A DNA stretch of 64,000 bases, from the NCBI RefSeq assembly GCF_009917525.1, contig NZ_QZDU01000003.1, positions 62,001 to 126,000 of the forward strand. The letters are read 5' to 3'. The notes under the pieces were generated by a model. It was not told the origin of the DNA. It saw nothing but the letters and a program-made list of their open reading frames with translations, and ran no database searches. Each line of letters opens with the position of its first letter. Position 1 is the first letter of the stretch. This document shows, piece by piece, positions 24,931 to 32,271 of this stretch. This DNA comes from Acutalibacter sp. 1XD8-36. Lineage in GTDB: Bacteria > Bacillota > Clostridia > Oscillospirales > Acutalibacteraceae. A program made the translations under genes and the position numbers.

Positions 24931-26211
24931 TTAGTCGTCTGTACCGGCCACGCTTACGCCGTTTATGCGCAGTCCGTAGGGCCCTGAGTAGTTTGCAGCC
25001 TCATACCTGTCGCTGGAGAACTGCAGGTTTCCCTGGGCCTCTAATAGACTTCCGTTTATTGAGCCGCCTGTTACCGGAGTTACTGTGCCGCCGTCGATTA
25101 GGTACGCAAGCCGTATCTCGCCGCCGAAGTGCCCGCTCATGGCGTTCATCTCAAATCCAGAGAAGGTCACGGCCCAGAGGCAGGGGCCGGATTTCAGCTC
25201 CTCAAAGCTTGCGCCGGTATTTGTGCACCGCAACTTGCCGTACATACCGGTGGGCTTTATCCCAAGGTACCGGCAGAAGCGATTGTTGCCGTGTATGGCC
25301 TGGAGCTTCCCCTCCCGCAGCAGCGGCAGGTCCTCCATGGGTATGCCCTCCTCGCTGTAGGGCACTGTGGCGCATAAATCAAGGTTTAGCCTGGCGCCGG
25401 GCACGTCCTCGCCCTGCACACTGTCCCCTGCCTGCCAGGTGGAGTATTTGGGGTATATCATATGGGCCGAGGAGCGGCTGTCATAATAGGACAGCACGCT
25501 GGCTACCGCGTCCCCGCTGAGCACCACGTCGTACTTGCCGCTCTTTAATATACGCTTTGCGCGGGCGCGGTCCCGGACAAAGGACAGAGACTCTTTGACC
25601 TTCCTGCCAAGGGCCTCGGTGTTCAGGCTGTCGTAGGAGAACATATTGTGTATCTCCACGTCCTCTGGCTCCCGGCACTGGGCAACGAACTCGCCGGTCA
25701 CCTTTCCGTCGGTATATGACACGTCCGTGCCCTCTGAGGATAAAATATGCCGTTTGGAGCGGATAATAAATATCTCCGCGGAGTTTATAAAGGCATCGGA
25801 CTGGCTGTCTGCGCTGAAAAGGGCCCGGGCCATCTTACCGGCACTCTCTGCAAGGGGGGCCTGGCAGAGCTCCCCGGACTTCTCCTTTATGGGGGCCTGT
25901 ACCGGGTCCGGCAGCTCATAGGCGGGGTTGGCGGCGAACTGGGCGGCGTAGTATGCCCCCTTCAGCTCCTCGCGCAGCTGGCTGTCGCTCATGGACTCCA
26001 GGAGGGTGACGCTTGTGAAGCCCCGCAGGGAGGCGCCGTCCTTGTCCACGTCACGGAAGACCGTCACCTGGAACTTGCGCACGTCCTTAAACCGCCTGGT
26101 GTCAAGCTGCTTTTTCACGAAGAAGAGCTCGGCGCTCTCCTCGGTATTGTCGTTAATGCGCCATAGGACTATTCCGCAGTCCTTCAAGGCGCTTTTTATT
26201 CTCTCAATCAT
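24931..26211 (-). CDS. PmbA/TldE-like subunit of the TldD/TldE protease
   Basis: 426 residues, PmbA/TldD fold but without the HExxxH zinc motif of TldD, fitting the non-catalytic TldE role. Recognisable: GDAVASVLSYYDSRSSAHM and the C-terminal NLQFSSDRYEAANYSGPYG. It is 14 bp downstream of tldD. The pair forms a heterodimer that degrades or matures modified peptides. Confidence 0.88.
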   Translation of the reverse strand: MIERIKSALKDCGIVLWRINDNTEESAELFFVKKQLDTRRFKDVRKFQVTVFRDVDKDGASLRGFTSVTLLESMSDSQLREELKGAYYAAQFAANPAYELPDPVQAPIKEKSGELCQAPLAESAGKMARALFSADSQSDAFINSAEIFIIRSKRHILSSEGTDVSYTDGKVTGEFVAQCREPEDVEIHNMFSYDSLNTEALGRKVKESLSFVRDRARAKRILKSGKYDVVLSGDAVASVLSYYDSRSSAHMIYPKYSTWQAGDSVQGEDVPGARLNLDLCATVPYSEEGIPMEDLPLLREGKLQAIHGNNRFCRYLGIKPTGMYGKLRCTNTGASFEELKSGPCLWAVTFSGFEMNAMSGHFGGEIRLAYLIDGGTVTPVTGGSINGSLLEAQGNLQFSSDRYEAANYSGPYGLRINGVSVAGTDD

Positions 26212-26225
26212 GCCTGTTTACCTCC

Positions 26226-27638
26226 TTAACCCAGCCTGATACGGACCTTCATGCAGGGGCCGCCGTCAGAGACCTTGACCCACTCCTTATAGCCCTTGCC
26301 GCAGAAGCCGCCGCCTGCCAGCTCAACTTCGCCGCCCATCATGCTGACAGACTTCAATAGGTCGGGCACGTAGCCTGTGAGTACGATAGGGGAGAAGATT
26401 TTGCCGGTGAGCCTGCCGTCCTTTATCTCCCGGGCGATAGTCACCATACACTGAATGCCCCAGTTTTTCGGGTCCTCCATGCCGGAGCTGGGCTGCTGTA
26501 AAAGGAAGCCGTAGTCTATGGAGGAAATCATCTCCTCCATGGTGTTGCTCCCGGCCTCGAAATAGGTGTTGGTCATGCGGGTATAGGCCTTGCGCTCGTA
26601 GCTCTCCCGGCGGCCGTTGCCGGTGGGACTGACGCCAAGGCGGGCCGCGCTCAGGGCGTCGCACATGCCGGTTTTCAGGATTCCCCTGTCTATCACCACG
26701 GTGTCGCCGGTGAGGGTGCCCTCGTCGTCGAAGGCCATGGTGGCGGCTTCAAGCACGGTGCTGCCGTCGTGCATAGTCACAAGCCCGCTTGCCACGTACT
26801 TGTCGATATACTCACGGCCCAGGGCCCGGTCCTTGACAAACATGTCCATCTCAACGCCGTGGCCGAAGGCCTCGTGGACTATCATGCCGGTGGTGTCCGG
26901 GTCGCAGACGCAGTCGTACTCGCCGGGAGGGATGGGCTCGGAGTCCAGAAGGTCTATGGCGGATTTTGCCACGCTGTCAAGGCCGTCCTCCACCTGCTCC
27001 AGCACCTCGGCGCCGCCGAGGTTTGAGGAGGACTTAAAGGCGTACTTCAGCTCCTGGCCCCTTGAGACCATCATGGCCATGCTGCAGGTGGTCCACATAT
27101 AGGTCTGGTCCAGGTCGCGGTTTTCGCTGATGAAGACCTTGCGGTAGGCCCTGTGGGCCATGCTGACCTGGGCCTCCATTATCCGCTCATCCAGGCCCAG
27201 GGCTTTGGTACGGATTCCGCTGAGCCTGTCTATAATGGCCTCGTCCCCCAGTTCCCGGGGGTCTAGCTTATAGGCGCACTGCTTTGAGAGGACAGCGGGC
27301 TCGTCTGAGGGGATGGGGGTGGGCAGGGGGTCGATGTCCCCGAGGGCCTTGTTCTGGGCGGCGAGCCGTCCGGCTATCAGGGCCTTTATCTCGGGTATGC
27401 TCTCCTTTGAGAAGCGGTTGAAGGAGTATTCGGCACAGCCCACGCCGTCGAACACCCGCACAACATATCCGCTGCCGCCGCCAAACCCTGACGCGTCGAT
27501 GTTCACACCCTGGCGGCTCACCGACCACCGCCGCCACGAGTCCTCCACCGCCAGCACCGACGCATACGGGTAGTCCTCACGGAGCGCCGACACCAGGGCC
27601 TTTAGGCCTGGCCTGATATTGTCTAAGTTTGAAAACAC
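26226..27638 (-). CDS. tldD: TldD-family metalloprotease
   Basis: 470 residues from a GTG at 27638 (aaaggagg RBS); the longer ORF would begin inside the promoter. The zinc-binding HEAFGHGVEMD (HExxxH) lies about residues 258-268, and the family GNGRRESYERKAYTRMTN region and the C-terminal GGGFCGKGYKEWVKVSDGGP are present. It is the catalytic partner of the PmbA-like protein. Confidence 0.92.
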   Translation of the reverse strand: MFSNLDNIRPGLKALVSALREDYPYASVLAVEDSWRRWSVSRQGVNIDASGFGGGSGYVVRVFDGVGCAEYSFNRFSKESIPEIKALIAGRLAAQNKALGDIDPLPTPIPSDEPAVLSKQCAYKLDPRELGDEAIIDRLSGIRTKALGLDERIMEAQVSMAHRAYRKVFISENRDLDQTYMWTTCSMAMMVSRGQELKYAFKSSSNLGGAEVLEQVEDGLDSVAKSAIDLLDSEPIPPGEYDCVCDPDTTGMIVHEAFGHGVEMDMFVKDRALGREYIDKYVASGLVTMHDGSTVLEAATMAFDDEGTLTGDTVVIDRGILKTGMCDALSAARLGVSPTGNGRRESYERKAYTRMTNTYFEAGSNTMEEMISSIDYGFLLQQPSSGMEDPKNWGIQCMVTIAREIKDGRLTGKIFSPIVLTGYVPDLLKSVSMMGGEVELAGGGFCGKGYKEWVKVSDGGPCMKVRIRLG

Positions 27639-27669
27639 TGTTGGGCCTCCTTTACAATGGTATAGTGGT

Positions 27670-27698
27670 ATTGTACGCCTTTTTCCTTGACTTTGCAA
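27670..27698 (-). promoter_or_regulatory. Sigma-A promoter of tldD-pmbA
   Basis: Minus-strand TTGCAA (27693-27698), 17-bp spacer, TACAAT (27670-27675). Confidence 0.75.
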
Positions 27699-27733
27699 GG
27701 GTAATCGGGTTTAATCCAGAGGAAATAACCCAA

Positions 27734-27763
27734 AAAGGAGCCGGCCCCCCCGGCTCCTTTCTC
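27734..27763. terminator. Orphan terminator-like hairpin between divergent genes
   Basis: AAAGGAGCCGG / CCGGCTCCTTT with a C-rich loop. No gene ends here: tldD runs away to the left and flagellin to the right. It may insulate the tldD promoter from antisense transcription or be a remnant of a lost gene. Confidence 0.6.
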
Positions 27764-27817
27764 ATGCCCGGCTAATACGAAAACGTATACTTTTCCGAAA
27801 AAATTTTGCGGGCCCTA

Positions 27818-27845
27818 TAAACTTTTCCAGAAAGCGGCCGAATAT
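27818..27845 (+). promoter_or_regulatory. Sigma-D (sigma-28) promoter of flagellin
   Basis: TAAA (27818-27821), 15-bp spacer, GCCGAATAT (27837-27845), close to the consensus TAAA-N15-GCCGATAT. It lies about 155 bp upstream of the flagellin start. Confidence 0.8.
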
Positions 27846-27853
27846 ATAGTTGT

Positions 27854-27992
27854 AAGGGGTAAGGAAACCCCTTGGGGGCAAGGCCTCGCGAGCCTGCCTC
27901 ACCCAGCGCCCGGGCAGCATTCCGGCCGGCTGCCGGCCCCGGCGCACATTACTACGGGTGGACGGACCCATCCGAATCATATTTTGAAGGAG
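27854..27992 (+). promoter_or_regulatory. Structured flagellin mRNA leader with GGA-loop hairpins (CsrA-like sites)
   Basis: Four successive hairpins. H1: AAGGGGT (27854-27860) / ACCCCTT (27867-27873), loop AAGGAA. H2: GGCA (27877-27880) / TGCC (27895-27898). H3: arms 27906-27918 and 27929-27945, very GC-rich. H4: CGGGTGG (27955-27961) / CCATCCG (27968-27974), loop ACGGAC. The H1 and H4 loops and the Shine-Dalgarno AAGGAG (27987-27992) each contain ANGGA, the CsrA core. Hairpins are seen directly; CsrA control is inference by analogy with Bacillus hag. Confidence 0.6.
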
Positions 27993-28001
27993 CAAAATAT
28001 T

Positions 28002-29672
28002 ATGCGTATCCAACACAACATTATGTCCATGAACGCCTACAGGAACTACAACAACAACGCCAGCGCCCTGAGCAAGAACCTTGAGAAGCTCAGCTCCGGC
28101 TACAAGATTAACCGCGCCGGTGACGACGCCGCCGGTCTGGCTATTTCTGAGAAGATGCGCGCCCAGATTAAGGGCCTCGAGGCTGCTCAGAAGAACGTGA
28201 AGGACGGCATTTCCCTCGTTAAGACCGCCGAGGGCGCCATGCAGGAAATCCAGGACATGCTGTCCCGCATGAAGTACCTGGCTACCCAGTCCTCCAACGG
28301 CACCTATGACGACGAAGTTGACCGCAAGGCCCTCCAGGACGAGGTCGACCAGCTCAACTCCGAAATCAACCGCATTGCCGATTCCGCCAACTTCAACGGC
28401 ACTAAGCTGCTTGATGGGTCTCTGGCTGGTGCTGGCGCTTCCGGTGGCTCTGCCGCTACAACACTGGAAACCACTACAGTTGACGCGACTACTGGTAAGT
28501 TTGATATGACACAGGCGATTGCCGACCTCACCGCTACTGCTAATGGCGATAAGGTTAGTATTGGATTTGACATTTCCGATAAAAATGGCAAGGTAGTCGA
28601 AACAGTAAACGTTGAGTTCACTGTTGTTGATGATGGCACAACAGCTAAGCTGGTTACAGCAGACGGCAAAGAATATGCCGCGACTCAAGGTAGAGTAAAG
28701 GGCACAGAAGTTGCTGCCGCTGTATTGAGCGAATTGCAGAAGAACAGCACAGTGAAGGGCAACTTTAATGTTGCTAACAATTCTGGCAAAATAGAGTTTA
28801 CCGCCAAAAATTCCGGTGCTGACGCTCTGCGTGTCACAAAGGTTTCTGTTGCAGAGACCGCGAAAGCAACAGGTGCAGTTACAGTAACTGACAACTCTAT
28901 GACAGTTAGCAAGGCTCCTGCTGATGAGTATGAAGCAGTTGACCTCAGCAAAGCGGATATTTGGGATGGCAAGGCTGACACTCTGGAAGATTCCATCTTT
29001 GAGGTATCTGGCGAGAAGTTTGTCTTCATCAAGACCGGTACTACCCTCACCGACGAGCAGAAGAAAATGCTCAATGATGCAGGTGTTGGCAACAACTATG
29101 TAATTGCTGCTGGTGCAACCCTGGCAGCAGCAGATGTTACCAAAATGGCAACTGCTATAGGTGCTGCGACCGGGTTAGAGGCTCAGCAGGGCGCTGTTGC
29201 TGCTGGCGCGTTCACTCCTGGCACTACTGGCACGTATATATCACTGAAGGGAGCCTCCGGGTCTGCTAATGGCGGCGGTCTCCAGCTCCAGATTGGCGAC
29301 ACCAGTGATGACTTCAACCAGCTGAACGTGGTGGTCGGAGACCTGCACGCCAACGCTATCGGAGTCGGCGGTGTTGATATCAGCAGCATTGACGGCGCTA
29401 CCGCTGCTATCGATGATATCAAGAACGCCATCAACACCGTTTCCGCTATCCGCGGCAAGCTGGGCGCTACCCAGAACCGCCTGGAGCACACCGCGAACAA
29501 CCTGTCCGTGATGACCGAGAACATCCAGGACGCCGAGTCCACCATCCGCGACACCGACGTTGCCGACGAGATGATGGCTTACACAAAGAACAACATCCTG
29601 ATTCAGTCCGCTCAGGCCATGCTGGCCCAGGCGAATGCTGTTCCTCAGGGCGTGCTGCAGTTACTCCAGTAA
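28002..29672 (+). CDS. fliC/hag: Flagellin
   Basis: 556 residues from ATG 28002. The conserved N-terminal D0/D1 (MRIQHNIMSMNAYRNY, then LSSGYKINRAGDDAAGLAIS) and C-terminal D1/D0 (LGATQNRLEHTANNLSVM, then ILIQSAQAMLAQANAVPQ) flank a variable, threonine/alanine-rich domain of about 310 residues (150-460). The central part is visibly less GC-rich than the ends, as expected of fast-evolving surface domains. No other flagellar gene is in the window. Secreted by the flagellar export system. Confidence 0.96.
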   Translation: MRIQHNIMSMNAYRNYNNNASALSKNLEKLSSGYKINRAGDDAAGLAISEKMRAQIKGLEAAQKNVKDGISLVKTAEGAMQEIQDMLSRMKYLATQSSNGTYDDEVDRKALQDEVDQLNSEINRIADSANFNGTKLLDGSLAGAGASGGSAATTLETTTVDATTGKFDMTQAIADLTATANGDKVSIGFDISDKNGKVVETVNVEFTVVDDGTTAKLVTADGKEYAATQGRVKGTEVAAAVLSELQKNSTVKGNFNVANNSGKIEFTAKNSGADALRVTKVSVAETAKATGAVTVTDNSMTVSKAPADEYEAVDLSKADIWDGKADTLEDSIFEVSGEKFVFIKTGTTLTDEQKKMLNDAGVGNNYVIAAGATLAAADVTKMATAIGAATGLEAQQGAVAAGAFTPGTTGTYISLKGASGSANGGGLQLQIGDTSDDFNQLNVVVGDLHANAIGVGGVDISSIDGATAAIDDIKNAINTVSAIRGKLGATQNRLEHTANNLSVMTENIQDAESTIRDTDVADEMMAYTKNNILIQSAQAMLAQANAVPQGVLQLLQ

Positions 29673-29717
29673 TAGCGGCGCTTAAAGTTGGGGAGATAAT
29701 AGTAGGATATGTAAAAG

Positions 29718-29751
29718 TCGGGGTGGGCCTTAGGGTCCATCCCGATTTTTG
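29718..29751 (+). terminator. Flagellin terminator
   Basis: TCGGG (29718-29722) with internal pairing to CCCGA (29741-29745), followed by TTTTT. Confidence 0.8.
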
Positions 29752-29828
29752 TTTACAAAATCACTGTTTATTTTTGGGGCGAAACAGTGTATAATTGGCG
29801 TATATATTTGTATGAAAGGGTTGTGGGC

Positions 29829-30698
29829 GTGGCTAGACGCAGGGGAAAGCAGTATAGGATAGGGAACGCCAGCCGGGGGGCACTGGGGATAAGCAGCAGG
29901 CGCAGGATGTTTGTGTCCCAGGAGAAGCAGGCCCAGCACCAGGCGGCGCGGAAGCTGAAGCTCTGGTCCCGGGTGGTGGCGGCGGTGGCTGTCATAGGGA
30001 TAGGGCTGGTGGCAGGGTTTTTTGTGTGGTTCTTTATGGTGCCGTATTTCCACCAGGAGATAATCAGGAGCGTGGAGGCCGAGGGGCCAGAGGGGTCTAT
30101 GGAGCCGGTGCCGGACTATGACGAGCTGGGGCTGCCCATATATGACAACTCCATGAGCCTGTTCTATATAAACTCCCAGAGCCCGGCCCCAGAGTATGAG
30201 CCGAAGCTCTCAAGCTTAGAGAACGTGCGTGTGGACTCGCGTATCGCGGACGCTCTAAGGCAGCTTGTGGCGGCGGCTAAGGAGGACGATATGGTGCTGA
30301 TATTCTCAGAGGGCTTCGTGTCCGCAGAGGAACAGGGGGAGCGCTTTGAGAAGACAGCCAGAGAGATGATGAATGACGAGAACATGACCGCTGTGATGGC
30401 TAAGACCACCGCCAGGGCCATAACGCCTATGGCAGGGGAGAGCGATTTCCAGACAGGGCTCTGCCTGAGGCTGGCGGGGGATAAGGAGACCTATGAGCGC
30501 TCAAAGACCTACTCATGGCTCAAGGCCAATATGGGCAAGTACGGCTTTGTGTTCCGCTATCCTGAGGGCAAGACCAACTTCACCACCGTGGACCCGGACC
30601 CCACCGTGATAAGGTACGTGGGCGGGGAGAACGCCGCGGCTATGCAGCAGCGTTCCATGTGCCTGGAGGAGTACGTGAGCTATATTGACGACCAGTAA
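29829..30698 (+). CDS. Degenerate VanY-like (M15B) membrane-anchored protein
   Basis: 289 residues from GTG 29829 (gaaaggg RBS), placed downstream of a TATAAT at 29790-29795. Basic cytoplasmic N-tail, one TM helix (about residues 45-67), then an extracellular D,D-carboxypeptidase-like domain. The family scaffold is clear (KYGFVFRYPEGKTNFTTVDP, then IRYVGGENA and LEEYVSY). The zinc motif SxHxxGxxxD reads SDFQTGLCLR (about residues 205-214), so His and Asp are lost. The ExWH element reads DPTVI. It is therefore probably a non-catalytic peptidoglycan-binding or regulatory protein. Confidence 0.8.
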   Translation: MARRRGKQYRIGNASRGALGISSRRRMFVSQEKQAQHQAARKLKLWSRVVAAVAVIGIGLVAGFFVWFFMVPYFHQEIIRSVEAEGPEGSMEPVPDYDELGLPIYDNSMSLFYINSQSPAPEYEPKLSSLENVRVDSRIADALRQLVAAAKEDDMVLIFSEGFVSAEEQGERFEKTAREMMNDENMTAVMAKTTARAITPMAGESDFQTGLCLRLAGDKETYERSKTYSWLKANMGKYGFVFRYPEGKTNFTTVDPDPTVIRYVGGENAAAMQQRSMCLEEYVSYIDDQ

Positions 30699-30710
30699 AG
30701 GCAAAGGGCT

Positions 30711-31472
30711 TTACACCGGGCGTACCGGCACGCCCCTCCCTTTTAGGTAGGACTTGAGCTCCGGTATGGTCACCTCGCCGAAGTGGAACAGGGACGCCGC
30801 CAGTACAGCGTCGGCCCGGCCCTGGGTGAAGGCGTCGTAAAAGTGGGAGAGCTCCCCGGCCCCGCCGGAGGCTATCACGGGAATGCCCACGGCTTCTGAT
30901 ATGGCGCGGGTGAGCTCCAGGTCGTAGCCGGTCTTTACGCCGTCCCGGTCCATGCTGGTGAGGAGAATCTCCCCGGCCCCCAGGGACTCGACCTCCTGGG
31001 CCCACTCAACCGCGTCCCGCCCGGTGTCTACCCGCCCGCCGTTAAGGTAGAGGGTCCAGCCACCTTCCGGGCGGCGCTTGGCGTCCATAGCTACAACCAC
31101 ACACTGGCTGCCGAAGACCTCGGCAGCCTCTTTTATCAGCCGGGGGCGCTGTAAGGCCGCTGAGTTTACAGACACCTTGTCGGCCCCGGCCCGGAGGATA
31201 GCTGTAAAGTCATCCACTTTACGGATACCGCCGCCTACAGTGAAGGGGATGAAAATGCGCCCGGCCACCTGCTCCACCATGTGGGCTACTATGTCCCGGT
31301 GGTCGGCGGAGGCGTTGATATCCAGGAATACCAGCTCGTCGGCCCCCTGGCTGTCGTACAGGGCTGCGGCCTCCACCGGGTCCCCGGCGTCCCTGAGGGA
31401 GAGGAAGTTGGTGCCCTTTACCACCCTGCCGTCCTTTATGTCCAGGCAGGGGATTATGCGTTTTGCGTACAT
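30711..31472 (-). CDS. hisF: Imidazole glycerol phosphate synthase, cyclase subunit
   Basis: 253 residues, TIM barrel. [20 protein letters not shown] at the N-terminus with the catalytic Asp in [19 protein letters not shown], and the second Asp in [14 protein letters not shown]. It makes IGP and AICAR using ammonia from HisH. RBS cggaggt. It is 16 bp downstream of hisH; no other his gene is in the window. Confidence 0.97.
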   Translation of the reverse strand: MYAKRIIPCLDIKDGRVVKGTNFLSLRDAGDPVEAAALYDSQGADELVFLDINASADHRDIVAHMVEQVAGRIFIPFTVGGGIRKVDDFTAILRAGADKVSVNSAALQRPRLIKEAAEVFGSQCVVVAMDAKRRPEGGWTLYLNGGRVDTGRDAVEWAQEVESLGAGEILLTSMDRDGVKTGYDLELTRAISEAVGIPVIASGGAGELSHFYDAFTQGRADAVLAASLFHFGEVTIPELKSYLKGRGVPVRPV

Positions 31473-31488
31473 ATTTAAACCTCCGGTG

Positions 31489-32115
31489 TCAAGTGTTTTG
31501 CTTTACATAGTCTGCGAAGTTCCGCAGTATGGAGAGGCCGGTACTGCCGCTCTTTTCCGGGTGGAACTGGCAGGCGGCTAAGCTGCCGGACTGTACCGCC
31601 GCGTGTATCTCCGCGCCGTACTGTGCTGTGGCGCAGACCAGCTCCGGCTCAGCCTGCAGGTAGTAGGAGTGTACGAAGTAGACATAGGGCTCCCGGGGGA
31701 GGCCCTTCAGGAGCCAGCCGGGGATTTTAAGGTCCAGGGAGTTCCAGCCGATGTGGGGGACCTTCAGGCCGCAGTCCTCGGGCAGGCGCAGGATTTTCCC
31801 CGGAAGGAGGGACAGGCCCTCTATGCCCGGGGACTCCTCGCTGCTCTCAAAAAGCACCTGCAGGCCAAGGCAGATACCTAAAAAGGGACGGCCGGTTTTG
31901 ACGTAGCTCTTTATGGCGCTGTCCAGCCCGCGGCTCCTGAGGCTCGCCATGGCCTCGCCGAAAGCGCCTACCCCTGGCAGGACAGCGGCCTGAGCGGACA
32001 TGAGCTCCTGGGGTTTGCCGGTGACGGTGCAGCTGCAGCCTATGTGCCGCAGGGCCTTCTCCACGCTCTGGAGGTTGCCCGCACCGTAATCGATAATGGC
32101 TATCACGTGATTCAC
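31489..32115 (-). CDS. hisH: Imidazole glycerol phosphate synthase, glutaminase subunit
   Basis: 208 residues, class I glutamine amidotransferase. [14 protein letters not shown] near the N-terminus, the nucleophile Cys in [12 protein letters not shown] (about residue 81), and the catalytic His/Glu in [10 protein letters not shown] (about 187). It supplies ammonia to HisF. Confidence 0.97.
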   Translation of the reverse strand: MNHVIAIIDYGAGNLQSVEKALRHIGCSCTVTGKPQELMSAQAAVLPGVGAFGEAMASLRSRGLDSAIKSYVKTGRPFLGICLGLQVLFESSEESPGIEGLSLLPGKILRLPEDCGLKVPHIGWNSLDLKIPGWLLKGLPREPYVYFVHSYYLQAEPELVCATAQYGAEIHAAVQSGSLAACQFHPEKSGSTGLSILRNFADYVKQNT

Positions 32116-32135
32116 CTCGCTAAATTAGTAAAATG

Positions 32136-32164
32136 AGTATAGCATATTTCCATAGCTTTTGCAA
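32136..32164 (-). promoter_or_regulatory. Sigma-A promoter of hisHF
   Basis: Minus-strand TTGCAA (32159-32164), 17-bp spacer, TATACT (32136-32141). The same palindromic TTGCAA also lies 15 bp before a plus-strand TATAAT (32180-32185) that could serve the RND gene, so the two promoters may share a -35. Confidence 0.7.
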
Positions 32165-32271
32165 GTGGCTTCCTTTATGTATAATTCTTTACAGAAAATT
32201 CATGAAACTTTTTCTGAACGGCGGTATACTTATTTTCGGTAAAATATTGAGAGAAAGAGAGATTATAGCCG

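Noticed and set aside
27854-27992. Flagellin leader considered as a c-di-GMP riboswitch
   Set aside because: It lacks the GEMM core and tetraloop-receptor pattern; the stems are better described as GGA-loop hairpins.
27762-28688. 308-residue minus-strand open frame opposite the flagellin N-terminal half
   Set aside because: Mirrors the flagellin codons (Val/Leu/Gly-rich antisense) and spans the flagellin leader; no RBS or promoter.
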